From contig JANEZZ010001850.1 of NCBI GenBank assembly GCA_026122225.1, positions 620,001 through 684,000 of the forward strand: a stretch of 64,000 bases of DNA, in the 5' to 3' direction. The stretch is from Heloderma charlesbogerti. Lineage: Eukaryota > Chordata > Lepidosauria > Squamata > Helodermatidae. The translations under genes were made by a program, and so were the position numbers. Below the pieces are notes generated by a model. The model saw nothing but the letters and a program-made list of their open reading frames with translations. It made no database searches and had not been told where the DNA came from. Below, piece after piece: positions 13,717-25,334 of the stretch (position 1 is its first letter; every line of letters starts with the position of its first letter).

Positions 13717-14300
13717 TGTCAGGAATGATTCTGAGCGTGTAGAGATAGTTAGCAACTCAGACTCAGAATGGGAACAGCCAGAACCGGGAGAGGCTTCCTC
13801 CATGGTGAGCTCAGATATGGATAGGCATTCTTCTCAGGGCCTTGGCACACAGATGGCTTGACCTAAAGGCCCCCCCCCTTCCTCCTCCATGAGAACTCAG
13901 GTTTTGGAGGAGGAGGAGAGTGTGGGGTGTGACCTGAAGGATGCTAGAGTCTGGCTCAGAGCGAAGCAGGAATAGTCAGATATGGAGCTCAGATGTTCCA
14001 CCTGGTTGGCTATGCATGATAGCCTAGTAAGAAGGCACAACTGTAAGGGAGGGGCATCACCCCTAAGTTATTTTGTCTGGCAAGTTCCTGTTTCAAACTG
14101 CTGGCAACATCTCTCATTACCACTTGGCTCCTCTTCTGATATTCGTAATTGTGTGGAGTAACTGTTTCCCTTTGTAGCCTGAGAGTCTCCGAGGATTTGC
14201 ATTTGTAAAGAACCTTGTCATTAACTAATAAAGTACTGAGCCTGAAGCCTGGTATCCTGGAGTGTGTGACTGAGAAGGGAGGGGACCAAGAGACCTGACA
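13717..14300 (+). mobile_element. Solo LTR (584 bp)
   Basis: The segment begins TGTCAGG and ends CCTGACA, a perfect 7-bp terminal inverted repeat of the TG..CA type. It carries a polyadenylation signal AATAAA at 14227-14232, close enough to the 3' end to define R-U5. Flanks are GGTGA and GGTAT, only partly alike, so the target duplication is decayed or not 5 bp. No internal coding region lies alongside. It interrupts a sequence with AACTATGGTTTG motifs. Gypsy-type or ERV origin cannot be separated from the LTR alone. Confidence 0.75.
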
Positions 14301-15779
14301 GGTATGGTTTGCCACAAACTGAGATTAAAGGTTTCTAATCTCAGTGCACAAGAGGAGGAGGGACAATGCAAGCCCCATGCTCATGTCTGTTCTTTCTCAC
14401 AGTGCCCAACGATGGTTTGAGATTACAGCTCAATGCAGTTTTAGTGTATTTTTAATATTCTGAGATAGCACAGGAGTACTGTCTAAAGAAGGGGAGAGAT
14501 TGGTGGCTGAGAGCACCGAACCACCATTGCTTTCCCCCCTCTCCTCTTACCATCCCCACTGCGTTACCTCCAGTAGATTGAAATAACCTTGTTTGTTCTC
14601 CTAGCACACAGGATAACCTTGGGGATAATAACTGCTTTGAGATTATTGAGATTTGCTATCCTGGGGAAGGTGATAGAGTTATATTTAATTTCCTTCTGAA
14701 GTAAGAATGCTTAGACTTGATAGAGGATTTTAGCCATTTCACTGTTTTGCACAGGATAGAACAGAGCTGGAAGTTTTATAAGTGTTTTGCCTTTTAGGGT
14801 AAGTGGAGGGGGGACGGGGGGACACACAACTATTCCTGAAGCTTGCCGTCCAATTTCACAAATTTGCTGACCATGTGTTAGGCACAAAAACAGAAAGTTC
14901 TATAGCTTTGCTACCTGGCAATGATAAAAATGTGGCTATAGTTTAAACATGAGCAGCAGCAAAGACAAAATAAGTTTTCCCTCCACAGCTCCAAAGCTTG
15001 ATTGAAAAAGCCCTGTGGACATCTTCCACATTACATCAGTAATGGCTAAAGTTCCATATTACCTGGGTTGCCCACATCACATGGATACTTCTCACACCAG
15101 TGTTAGTGACCCTAATTTCAATTGGGTACCGGGAGTCTCCAGCTTAGTGTTCTCTCATTAGATTAAGCAACTTCCCGTTCCTAGTAGGGAAGAAGGGATT
15201 TTGTCTTCTTTACAGGCTTCTTTGATGGCACTGAAAATGGAAGACATTGGACTCATACAGCTGCCCTTACATTTATGGCACATTTTGGTCTAATCTATTA
15301 GGAAAGGAGAAACCCAGCTGTACAGTATGCCGCAATTCACACCTGCTACTCCTGCACACTACCCCAAGGTGTTAGTGCAATTAAAACTGCTATACTGAAA
15401 TGCATATTTTGTCTGCATTTCATATCCCCCTTAATTTAATAGAAAAATAAGGGGTTAACTAGACTGATAGTGGCAGACCTGTGTGTTAGAACACAAATCT
15501 GCCACACAGCTATAAAGCAGGAGGGATTTAACATGGGAGAGTGATGGGCAAGAAGAGGGGTGAACCCTTCCCCTCCCACCACTTTTTTTTCTGCAACCTC
15601 TCCTGACAGCAGTGTTTCTCCTGGCCAGAAGTGAGTCCAGGCAGGAGAAATATGGCTGTGGAAATACGGTTTCAGGAACAAAATGGTGAGAAGAGTTCAG
15701 CGCCCAATTTCTTCCTGCCACACCTGTGCTTAAAATTATTCTCTTCTTGGCTTTACAACTGCGTGTAGTCCAGCCCATA
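14301..15779. other. Intronic sequence, nothing recognised
   Basis: No exon, RNA gene or clear transposon family was found on either strand. The short open frames are without recognisable domains. Confidence 0.4.
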
Positions 15780-15787
15780 TTCTAAGC

Positions 15788-16030
15788 CCCCCCTCCGTTG
15801 CCTCTACCCTGAGCATCTCCCACTTCTGACCCCCACTGTGCCACTTCTCACTACCGATGGGCTCACCTCAGGATCAAGAAAGCACGAAGTCTGCCAACTT
15901 CCTGTTTCCTCACTGCCAGGCTGAGTGCAGCAGTAGGAAGCTGCAGTGGCAGAAATGGCAGTGGGAGTGAGTAGGGGGCCAATGCTGCTGGGCATCATGG
16001 CACCCATGGGTGCTGGGTTGCTGACCCCTG
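15788..16030. mobile_element. Non-autonomous hAT-type element (243 bp)
   Basis: The right end reads GGTTGCTGACCCCTG, the complement of a typical hAT terminus CAGGGGTCAGCAACC; the left end is degraded to a C-run. TTCTAAGC (15780-15787) and TTCTAAGG (16031-16038) form an 8-bp duplication with one mismatch. No coding sequence. Confidence 0.6.
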
Positions 16031-16038
16031 TTCTAAGG

Positions 16039-17744
16039 CATGGGTCGTGTAGTAGTTTTGTATGGGTCCCCTGTGCAATTACTCATGTGACTGAACACCT
16101 CTCTATTGACCATTCACCACAGCAGACTTCTGGAGAACAGTTGAACAGCTTTATTAAAAGGGTAACAAATATAACTGGCCCTGAGGCTCACAGACACAGG
16201 ACTGACTGAAGGAGAAGAGCACAAAATATAAGTCCCACCCACTGAGTTATGGGAGGAGGGGTGGCTACAGCCACTCTCCTTTTAACCCTTCACAGACCAT
16301 ACACTACAGGTCATGCCACCACCACATCTAGTTAGCCCCTAAATTCCAAGGCTCTTCCATATTTCCTTTACACTAATCTCATAGCACTGGATTACAAGAA
16401 TGAGACTGGATACAAAACCCACACTTAAAAGATGAGAAAATACTTGAAAATATTTCATGTTTGGCTTCTGCTCCTCTTCAAACAGATAACAGCACCAGCT
16501 GAGGGAATATCTGTCAGCTCCACCTACAGCCTGATTGCCTAGCAAAGAACACCAAATGCTTGCAAAAGAATTGTATGGCACAGAATAGATCAAATTACTA
16601 TTAAAAGACATACAGCACATTTTGACAAATAACATGTTTGACAGTCTTTACCTTATCCATCATTACAAGAAATTAACATGTGTGGCAACTGCTGTTCCTG
16701 TTTCACAGGTAAAGAGGCTTACATCTACCCAGGGAGTATGTTGACGCTGAGCCCAGATCACAAAGGGTGAAGCTCTATATTCTAGGCTCAGGACAACAAT
16801 AATCTTCTGTGCTGGAGATGTTTGTGCTACATGCATGGATGCCACAGGGTACAGCAAGCTTGCGTCTGTGACATGGGCTAGTTGGCCTAGCACTGCTCTA
16901 CACATTGATACAACGTATGAATGTTTATTCTGAAAGGGTCTACTAAGCTTTGGAAGGCTAGATTGAATAGGTAAATGAATTGAATCAAAACGGATTTGAA
17001 ATCGACAGGTATTAAATACCCTAAAAAAAAAAAAGCTGCGAAGTTTATGTTCTGTGGATTTCTGTATGTTCTACTGAGCAGAATATTATATTTAATTAGG
17101 AAATAAATAAATTGAAAATACATCAACCATACTCTTCACACATCCCCCCACAAGGTTTAATCTCAGCCAGCACAAGACAGCTTAAACATTCTTGTCAAAG
17201 CACACAGCTGTCTTGGGAAAGGAGGAATATGCCACCTTCACCCCAACAGATAGCATCTCTCTATATTGGCTTTTTAAACTTCCTGAGTGCCACTAGGTGG
17301 CGATCGTATACTTTGTGCATGCAAGAGACAGTGACTACTGGCTATGTCAGCATCTAGAGAAATAGAATGGGGTTAGTGATAACTTACATTCTTCTGGTGT
17401 TTTGCACTGATGGCCCAATGTCTCCTTATGCTTTGCTAAAATATTTAGAAAAGTTTATAAAGAAACAATTTGATTTAGAAGTAGTAGCTGAAATATTGCC
17501 AATCCTGCAGCATTTTTTTAAGTCCTGCACTTCATGGAAAAATGGTGGTGTTCAGTGAAATCTTTTACAATTCAGAAAACATTTCATAGAAGAGGTAACA
17601 TCTTCTACCCTTTGAGGAAAATGAACTTACAAAAAACAACAAATGTCTACTATATGGCTCAAAGTCTCCATTTAGAGAAAAGTGGCAATTCACACATGTC
17701 ACCATAGTTCTGAAAGACAGTCAGGCCTAACACTGGAAGTCAAC
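16039..17744. other. Intronic sequence, mostly unassigned
   Basis: No gene or clear repeat was recognised apart from a CTCF-like site at 17290-17303. The stretch 16070-16330 is compositionally distinct (GC-richer) but I could not classify it. Confidence 0.4.
17290..17303 (+). promoter_or_regulatory. CTCF-like motif
   Basis: CCACTAGGTGGCGA matches the CTCF core CCASYAGRKGGCRS at all but the last position. It lies just upstream of the L2 element in the large NALCN intron. Occupancy is unproven. Confidence 0.45.
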
Positions 17745-20600
17745 CTTATTTATTTATTTATTTATTTTATTTATTTCATTTCTTTACCGCCCAATAGCCG
17801 AAGCTCTCTGGGCGGTTCACAAAAACTAAAACCAAACAACACACAATAAAACAGTTTAAAAAATATAGAACATTAAAACCACAATATAACAATACAACCA
17901 CAATAAAACCTAGCAGCAGTACAGGAGTTTAAAATAGAGATTTAAAACAGCAAAGATAAAAATTTAGAAAGCTAAAATGCCTGGGAAAATAAAAAGGTCT
18001 TCACCTGGCGCCGAAAGGAGTACAACGTAGGCGCCAGGCGAACCTCACTGGGGAGCTCATTCCAGAGCCGGGGTGCCACAACAGAAAAAGCCCTCCTCCT
18101 AGTAGCCACCCGCCTCACTTCCTTTGGCAGGGGCTCACGGAGAAGGGCCGCTGAGGATGATCTTAAGGTCCGGGCAGGCACATATGGGAGGAGGCGATCC
18201 TTCAGGTAACCTGGCCCCAAGCCGTTAAGGGCTTTGAATGTTAACACCAGCACTTTGAATCGGGCCCGGAAATGGACTGGCAGCCAGTGCAGCTGGAAAA
18301 GTACTGGCGTAATATGAGCTCGCAGGCCAGTCCCTGTTAACAATCTTGCTGCCCTATTTTGGACCAGCTGAAGTTTCCGGACCGTTTTCAAAGGCAGCCC
18401 CACGTATAACGCATTGCAGTAATCCAGACGAGAAGTTATCAGAGCATGGATAACTGTAGCTAGGCTATCTCTGTCCAGATAAGGGCATAGTTGGTATACC
18501 AGCCTAAGCTGATAAAAAGTGCTCCGTGCCACTGAGTTCACCTGTGCCTCAAGTGACAGTTCTGGATCCAAGAGCACCCCCAAACTACGAACCTGATCCT
18601 TTAGGGGGAGTGCAACCCTCTCCAGAACAGGTTGAATATCACCTAGCCGGGCAGACGAACCACCCACTAACAGTACCTCCGTCTTGTCTGGATTGAGTTT
18701 CAGTTTATTAGCCCTCATCCAGTCCATTACCGTGCCCAGGCACTGGTTCAGAACAGCCACTGCCTCACCTGGTTTTGATGAGAAAGAGAGGTAGAGCTGG
18801 GTGTCATCCGCATATTGATGGCACCTCAGCCCACACCTCCGGATAACCTCCCCCAGCGGTTTCATGTAGATGTTAAACAGCATGGGGGATAGAATAGAGC
18901 CCTGTGGAACCCCATGGCACAATTGCCATGGCACAGAGCAATAATCCCCCAGCACCACCTTCTGGAATCGGCCATCCAAGTAGGAGCGGAACCACTGTAG
19001 TGCAGTGCCTCCAACTCCCAACCCAGACAACCTATCCAGAAGGATACCATGGTCGATGGTATCGAAAGCCGCTGAGAGGTCCAGGAGAATCAACAGGGTC
19101 GCACTCCCCCTGTCCCTCTCCCGGCAGAGGTCATCCCACAGGGCGACCAAGGCAGTTTCCGTTCCAAAACCAGGCCTGAAGCCCGATTGAAATGGATCTA
19201 GATAATCCGTTTCATTCAAGAGTGCCTGGAGCTGTCCTACAACCACCCGCTCAAGCACCTTGCCCAGGAAGGGGATGTTGGCCACTGGCCTATAATTGTT
19301 AACATTCTCTGGGTCCAGGTTAGGCTTTTTCAGGAGTGGTCTAATTACTGCCTCTTTTAAAGCAGCAGGCACCACTCCCTCTCTCAAGGAGGAATTTACA
19401 ACCTCCTGGACCCAGCCGGACAACCCCTCCTTGTTTGATTTAATAAGCCATGAAGGGCAAGCGTCAAGCACACAAGTGGTCGATCGGACTTGGCCAAGCA
19501 CCTTGTCCACATCCTCAGGCCTCAGTAACTGAAACTCATCCAATAAAACTGGACCAGACGGTGCTCTGAACGCCTCTACCAATGGAACTGCATTAATGGT
19601 GGTGTCCAATTCATGACGAATCTGAGCGACTTTATCCTCAAAGTGCCGCGCAAACTCGTCACAGCGTGCTACCGAGGGTTCCACCGTCTCTCTCCCTGGC
19701 CCAGAATGTAACAGGCCGCGAACCACTCGGAAAAGCTCTGCCGGACGACACTGAGAAGATGCAATGCTGGTGGAAAAGAACTGCCTCTTTGCCACCCTCA
19801 CCGCCACAGAGTAGGCTCGATAGTGGGCTCTTACCTGTGTTCGGTCAGACTCAACACAAGTTTTCCTCCACCTGCGTTCTAGCCGTCTCCCCTCTTGCTT
19901 CATTGCCCTCAGCTCAGGGGTATACCAAGGAGCTGGCCGGGCTCTGCTCAGAGGGAGAGGGCGCTTGGGCGCGATCGTGTCAACCGCCCGAGTCATCTCT
20001 GCATTCCACAGAGCGACCTGGGCTTCGACAGGAGCACCAGCCATACCAGCAGGAACATCCCCCAGAGCCCTCTGGAATCCATCGGAATCCATTAATCTCC
20101 GGGGGCGGACCATTTTAATAGGTCCCCCACCCTTGCAGAGGGGAAAGGCCGCCAGAAGTCTAAACCTCAGCAGGAAGTGATCTGACCATGACAAAGGGAC
20201 AGATGTTAATTCCTCTACTTTCAGATCACCATCCTCCTGCCCAGTCGAGAAAACCAGATCAAGCGTGTGTCCTTTTATATGCGTTGGGCTAATGACATGT
20301 TGGGACAGCCCCATGGTTGTCATGGCGGCCATGAAGTCCTGAGCCGCCCCGGATACAGCGGCCTCGGCATGGAAGTTGAGATCCCCCAGGACCATCATCC
20401 TGGGGGTCCTCAACACCAAGTCCGAGACCACCTCCGTCAGCTCAGGCAGGGAGTCCGATGGGCAGCGGGGTGGGCGGTACACCAACAGAATCCCTAATCT
20501 GTCCCGGGTACCCAACACAAGGTACAGACACTCAAGATCCGCACTCGAATGAGCAGGAAGCCTGGAGAGGGAGATTGAATTCCTATAGAATTCCTATAGA
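17745..20600 (-). mobile_element. L2-clade LINE, 5' truncated, ~2.85 kb
   Basis: Minus-strand LINE. The 3' end is at the (TTTA)n run starting near 17745, preceded by a 3' UTR whose plus-strand start is CTTTACCGCCCAATAGCCGAAG. It contains one long open frame with endonuclease and reverse transcriptase. The 5' side breaks off near 20580-20600, where an 11-base unit TTCCTATAGAA is duplicated. The relationship to L2 is judged from RT motifs and from the C-terminal LDYCNALYVGLP..LHWLP block. Confidence 0.9.
17972..20580 (-). CDS. L2-type ORF2 (endonuclease-reverse transcriptase), open, N-terminus missing
   Basis: An uninterrupted frame of 848 residues from a GTG at 20518, and the frame stays open upstream to about 20580 without a start, so the true N-terminus is lost. 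Motifs in order: GILLVYRPPRC and VLGDLNFHAE (APE-type endonuclease); SDHFLLRF (endonuclease end); YRPVANIPFLGKVLERVV, FRPGFGTETALVALWDDL, LLDLSAAFDTIDHGILL, GVPQGSILSPMLFNIY and CHQYADDTQLYLSF (RT, catalytic YADD intact); TSRLDYCNALYVGLP and LHWLPVHFRARFK (C-terminal region); final ...KTFLFSQAF. It would copy its own RNA by target-primed reverse transcription. Lack of stops over 2.6 kb argues for a fairly recent insertion. It is within an intron of, and codirectional with, NALCN. Confidence 0.9.
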
Positions 20601-20873
20601 ATTATTTCCTCAGGGAACAGTGCCTGCAATTGGCATTGCCTGCAATGGCATTGCTGCTATTGCCAGGACTCTTGCTGGTTCTAATTACATCCCTACCAGA
20701 AGCCTTATGGGTGAGGGCAAAATTCCCTGCCTAGGTGGAATGAGAGAAGATAGAACAGAGGACAGGTGGTAGCTCTAGGTTCCTTCTCTATCACTTTTCA
20801 GGAGGAGATTTCACTTTCACTCCCAGGACATTCCATGGACATTCTCCATGGCTTTCCCATTCCTCTAAAGCAG
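20601..20873. other. Unassigned spacer
   Basis: Short non-coding stretch between the L2 break and the BovB insertion; nothing recognised. Confidence 0.4.
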
Positions 20874-20885
20874 TGTTTATTTATT

Positions 20886-21276
20886 GAAGCATATCCGAAG
20901 AATCGATGCTTTCAAACTGTAGTGCTGGAGAAGACTCTTACGAGTCCCCTGGACTGCAAGGAGGTCAGATCAGTCCATCCTAAAGGAAATCAACCCTGAG
21001 TGCTCATTGGAAGGACAGATACTGAAGCTGAAGCTCAAATATTTTGGCCACCTAATGCAAAGAGAAAAGTCACTGGAAAAGGGACACTGATGCTGGGAAA
21101 GATTGAAGGCAAAAGGAGAAGGGGACGGCACAGGATGAGATGGCTAGATAGCATCACCGATGCAATGAATATGGACTTCAGCACGCTCCGGGAGAGAGCG
21201 CAGGACAGGAAGGCCTGGCGTGCTATGGTCCATGGGGTCACGAAGAGTTGGACACGACTGAACAACAACAACAAAA
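20886..21276 (+). mobile_element. BovB (RTE) LINE, 3' 391 bp, with 12-bp target duplication
   Basis: The sequence starts AAGAATCGATGCTTTCAAACTG, passes through CTGAAGCTCAAATATTTTGGCC and GATGGCTAGATAGCATCACCGATG, and ends GTTGGACACGACTG(AACAAC)n. This is the BovB C-terminal coding region and its short repeat tail. TGTTTATTTATT occurs on both sides (20874-20885 and 21277-21288), a perfect 12-bp duplication. Severely 5' truncated. Confidence 0.93.
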
Positions 21277-21520
21277 TGTTTATTTATTTGTTACATTTAT
21301 ATCCTGCCTTTTCCTCCAAGGAGCCCAAGGAGGTATTCATGGTCCTCCTCCTCTCCACTGAATCCTCTCAACAACTCTGTGAAATGGATTAGGCTGGGAG
21401 TCAGTGACGGGCCGAAAGTCACCCACTGAGCTTCATGACCGAGTGGGGACTAGAAATCGGATCTCCTGAGTCCCGGTCCAACACTCTAACCACTATACCA
21501 CACCGGCACTCAAACATTCA
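21277..21520 (-). mobile_element. MIR-like tRNA-SINE with L2-type 3' end
   Basis: On the minus strand the head has TGGTATAGTGGTTAGAGTGTTGG (A box region) and a B box-like GATTTCTAGTCCCCACTC, then GTGACTTTCGGCC. The 3' part ends in an L2-type tail GGATATAAATGTAACAAATAAATA. The same family is at 30355-30606 (minus) and 56965-57150 (plus). The BovB at 20886 inserted into its tail. Confidence 0.8.
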
Positions 21521-21774
21521 AATAGAATGTTGTGATTCACTGATGTGACAAAAGGATTCCCTCCAAAACCCAAGCACCAAATTACAGTAGGGGCAAGCAG
21601 GCGGTAGGGAGGGCTCATTTCCACACAGGGAGAGCATGCACAGCCCCTCCTTAGTTAAACATTGCACTCTAACAGCATCGTTTGCAGCTAAGGAAAAGCT
21701 TTGTGGGGCCTCTCCTGAGTAGAAGAAAGCCCTCCTTGTTGCCTATTGCCTGCTCCCCCAAGGTAAGATTTAGG

Positions 21775-21860
21775 GCGCAACCCTCAATGCACTTACATGG
21801 AAGTACATCCCATGGAGCTCAATGGGGCTTACATCTGAGTAGACATGTATAGGACGGCAC
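21775..21860. mobile_element. Short palindromic MITE (AATCCTATG family), diverged
   Basis: GCGCAACCCTCAATGCACTTACATGG..CAATGGGGCTTACATCTGAGTAGACATGTATAGGACGGCAC, an imperfect inverted repeat of the same type as 11726-11810. Confidence 0.5.
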
Positions 21861-24300
21861 TATTATTTTTATTTGTGGAAAGTGGTGGCTGGGGACTGGC
21901 AGAAGGCAGTGGGGGGTGGGAGCTGTGCTTTAACCATTTGGTTAACACATTTCTACTAAATGCTTGAAACAAACCAACCACGGTTTTTGAGAGTTTAACA
22001 GGAATTCTAAAAACAAAAACAAAAACCCACTGTTTGGGGGCAAGTTGGTGGGAATCATATACCACTAGTAGGGAGAGTTTAGAAGAGGATACAAGGAATG
22101 GCTGAAAGCCATTTCCTCCAAAGGAGAAAATTCCACATGCTCACATGGCAGCTCTTTCCACTGCCAAATGCTTCTCATGCTTTGGAAGTTCAGCAATGGA
22201 ATAAGCTATCTATCGAGATAGTTTATCATAACAATCCAAAATATAAGGGTTCCACAATGGTTAGGAATCTGAGAACCATGAATATTAGATGTGTGCACTG
22301 ACCACAATGTTCGACTTCAACCCCAATTTAGAAAACAGCCTGATTCTGCTTGGCTGGATTCAAAGGCCATCCACTTCAGCCTAGGTACTAACCATGAGTC
22401 GAGATTTGGAAATCTGAGGCTTCATGCCTCTGATTGACTATCATGGAAAGTAAAAAAAAATAAAAAAAAGGATATGATTTTTTTCCCATTTGTCAGAAGT
22501 GGATGATATTAGCAGGGATAGTAGGAAATCTACTATCCAAATCTCAGGAAACTGGTATAATGCTTTTTATGCTAGGTACCTTTATATTTTGAGATGGGAA
22601 CTGGTGATAACTGTTTTTAATTTCTTGGCAGCACTGGATGAAATTTGCAGGAATAGTTGCCCCCTCTGATGGAATAAAGTGTACCAGATAAGTAGGTACA
22701 GGGAATTTTGTGCAAGAGCAGATTTGATATTTTGAGGGTATCAGAAAAAGGACATGCTTATTGCCCTAGGTTCTTTGTGGATAATGCTTCTGAAAATGAC
22801 TAATAGAATAGAGGTTGACCTAGGTAAAAAAACCCCGCAAAGTTTCAGAAGGATAGCAGCAGCGATTTATGTGGATGGGAAGTCCTCAAATTTGGGGAGG
22901 GGGTGTGCTTCACTTCCCCTTTTCTCCCCGAATGGTTTTTTGAGCAATTTGTATGAAAACAGCACACATCAGAGTGGTATCTCTGGGCAAGAAACCTGTA
23001 AAGTTTCAGAAGGATAGGTGCAGGGGCTAGGGAGTTATAAATATCTGAAAACCATTTAAGGCTTTTTTCATAGTGAAGCCTTGTGGCATTGGAAGAATGT
23101 CCATCTCAGTCCCATCCTTGGCCTCCCCAAAAGCACAGTGATTGGAGAGCCCCTGGTAAAATGTGTCCTATGATTAGAAGGTGGACCTGTCAGTCATTCA
23201 ACCCCCTTTCCTCTCTCCCTCCCCCCCCATGAGCATTTAGCAAAAAGAAAGAAATCACTATTTTTGGAGACACATTGCCTTTATGGAGCCAAATCATGAA
23301 CGAAGCCTCATGCAGGGTCCAGCTCCTGTTTTAGACACTTTGGAAGCTAGCCCACTTTGCCTCAGGGAGCACCAGAAATGGTCCGAAGGGGGCTGATTCA
23401 ACTCAGGCTTCAGCCTTTGGCAAATCCAATGCACACTCCTAATTAATCTGGTTGCATTCTCCTCCAGCTTACTTTCTCCAAACTAAAGGCCAAATTTAGC
23501 ATAATGTTGGAAATGCATGATCACATCTTTTTGTGTGTGGAAAAAAATAAAGTGCAAGAGGCCCCAGTTTGGTTCAGGGCAATGGCATGGGGTAGGGAAA
23601 ATGGAATTCACTCCGCACCAATGCAATGTTGCAACCACCACTCCACCCCAGCTGCTATTAGCTGGAGAAAGGAAAATATACATGTGTCCATAATAGCAAC
23701 TCTCTAATTTGCATCATAGAATCAGGCAGAAGGGAAGACTTCAAACCTCCCACACATCATGGTCCCAGTCTAAATCAGCCTCCTACCCTGGCAGCTGGTT
23801 TTTGCCAAACCCCACCCCAGAACCCCACATCAGAGATGCATTCAGCTCTAGAGCATTTCTACACCAGGCTAAAATCCTGCAACTTTACCAGAGTTTTCTG
23901 CTTCCATTTTCTTGGCAGGATTACGACAGGCTCCTTTAGACAGAGAGCACGTGATGTGGAATTGAAAACTTTCTTTCTCGACAATGTTCTATAGGTTCAA
24001 TGAAACAGTGCCATCTAGTGGCTGAATTACAGTGCAATGATGGCATTTCACACTGCCGATATGGCACCATTTAGAGTTATTACAGCTTATCTCTGATCTT
24101 TTTGAAAGTGGGATAGCTGGAGAAAAGTGCGGGAGATGTCCTGGAGGTTGACAACATCACGTAAAGGACCCACAAACTTCCATGAGTGGCCAATCATGAG
24201 AGTGCAATAAATCGCTTGTGTAGAGAAGCCCCTAATTTTGCCTTAGATGTATCCAGTTACTCTACAGCTTCCTCATTTGAATGGCCTTTGAGACCCTTTA
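21861..24300. other. Intronic sequence with one internally duplicated patch
   Basis: No gene. Within 22840-23020 the phrase AAAGTTTCAGAAGGATAG occurs twice about 160 bases apart with flanking similarity, suggesting a degenerate tandem duplication or an unclassified repeat. A CTCF-like site is at 24008-24021. Confidence 0.4.
24008..24021 (-). promoter_or_regulatory. CTCF-like motif
   Basis: The minus strand reads CCACTAGATGGCAC, an exact match to CCASYAGRKGGCRS. It faces the plus-strand site at 17290-17303. Occupancy is unproven. Confidence 0.5.
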
Positions 24301-24304
24301 GCAA

Positions 24305-24425
24305 AGGAGTGGGGAATTGTTTTCGACTCAAGGGCCAAAATGGCTCCGGGCAAGCAGGGTCACGCCCAAAGTGGGCAGTGCCATCACACTGCTGGGATGT
24401 GGTCTTCAACATATACCCAGACCAC
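24305..24425. mobile_element. hAT-like terminal fragment
   Basis: GGAGTGGGGAATTGTTTTCGACTCAAGGGCCAAAATGGC resembles the terminus CAGGGGTGGGGAACC..GGCTCAAAGGC at 50112 and the element at 59747-60475. The other end was not found. Confidence 0.4.
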
Positions 24426-24427
24426 AT

Positions 24428-24484
<57 letters not shown>
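24428..24484. repeat. (CT)n(CA)n microsatellite
   Basis: About 12 CT units directly followed by about 16 CA units; no interruption. Confidence 0.95.
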
Positions 24485-24487
<3 letters not shown>

Positions 24488-25334
24488 TCCCCCTTCCTGA
24501 AAACATTCCCCTCACTCCAATCATGGTTTTAAAAAGCCTCCATTGGCACCAAATGGAGTTTATGGTGTCTCATTTTTCACCTGGAATCCTTTCCAGCTTG
24601 CCAACATCTTTTTGAACTGTGGTACTGACTTGACCTGAATCATGTTTCGGTAATGGACATATGTTTTCAATATATAGAGTTAGTTGCAAACATTTTCAAT
24701 ATTTCAATCCCTGAATTCGCCTGTATTTTACAGCAACATGGTCACAACATCATCTACTGTGCAAGTTATTCCTGGATTTTTATTTACAGTCCTATTTCTG
24801 GCCATTTTGCTTCAGTGAACATTCTTTTAAAAATAATTATTTTGTCAGGCAGCTCACAAATAATCCCAAAGTAAAAAGGATTGGAAATATCATGACAGTC
24901 GATGGGTGAGGTTTTTCATGTGGGTAAATAGTCAATAATCTTCTCCCTAGTGCTAATATCCCGTCATGCATCCAGTAGCAGTTTAGAAAAGAAAAGGATT
25001 CAGAGAGCTGAAGAATTGTTCACACCTTTCATACTGCACCATCTGGATCTTTCACACAGAATAGCAGGGAATACAAAATATGAGGGCATTTTTCTCTAAA
25101 TACTGTGCAGAGCACATATGCTACATAGAAGGGGGGGGAAGGCTTCAGTCCATAAATTGCTTATTTTGTACCACCTGCTACTTGGAGGGGGGGCAGGAAA
25201 AGTGGACTCGTAATAAAGGGGAGAACCCCCAGTTCCTGTCAAGTGGGCAAAAGGAAAAAGAGACAAAGGCAAGGCAATACAGGAAAGAAAGCAAACTCAT
25301 GAATGGTCCCTCACAGCAGAAGAGCCACCTTGTT
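24485..25334. other. Intronic sequence, nothing recognised
   Basis: AT-rich; no exon, RNA gene or repeat family identified. Confidence 0.4.

Noticed and set aside
19666..20118. Plus-strand 150-residue frame within the L2 element
   Set aside because: It is antisense to the real endonuclease-RT frame and lacks any domain.
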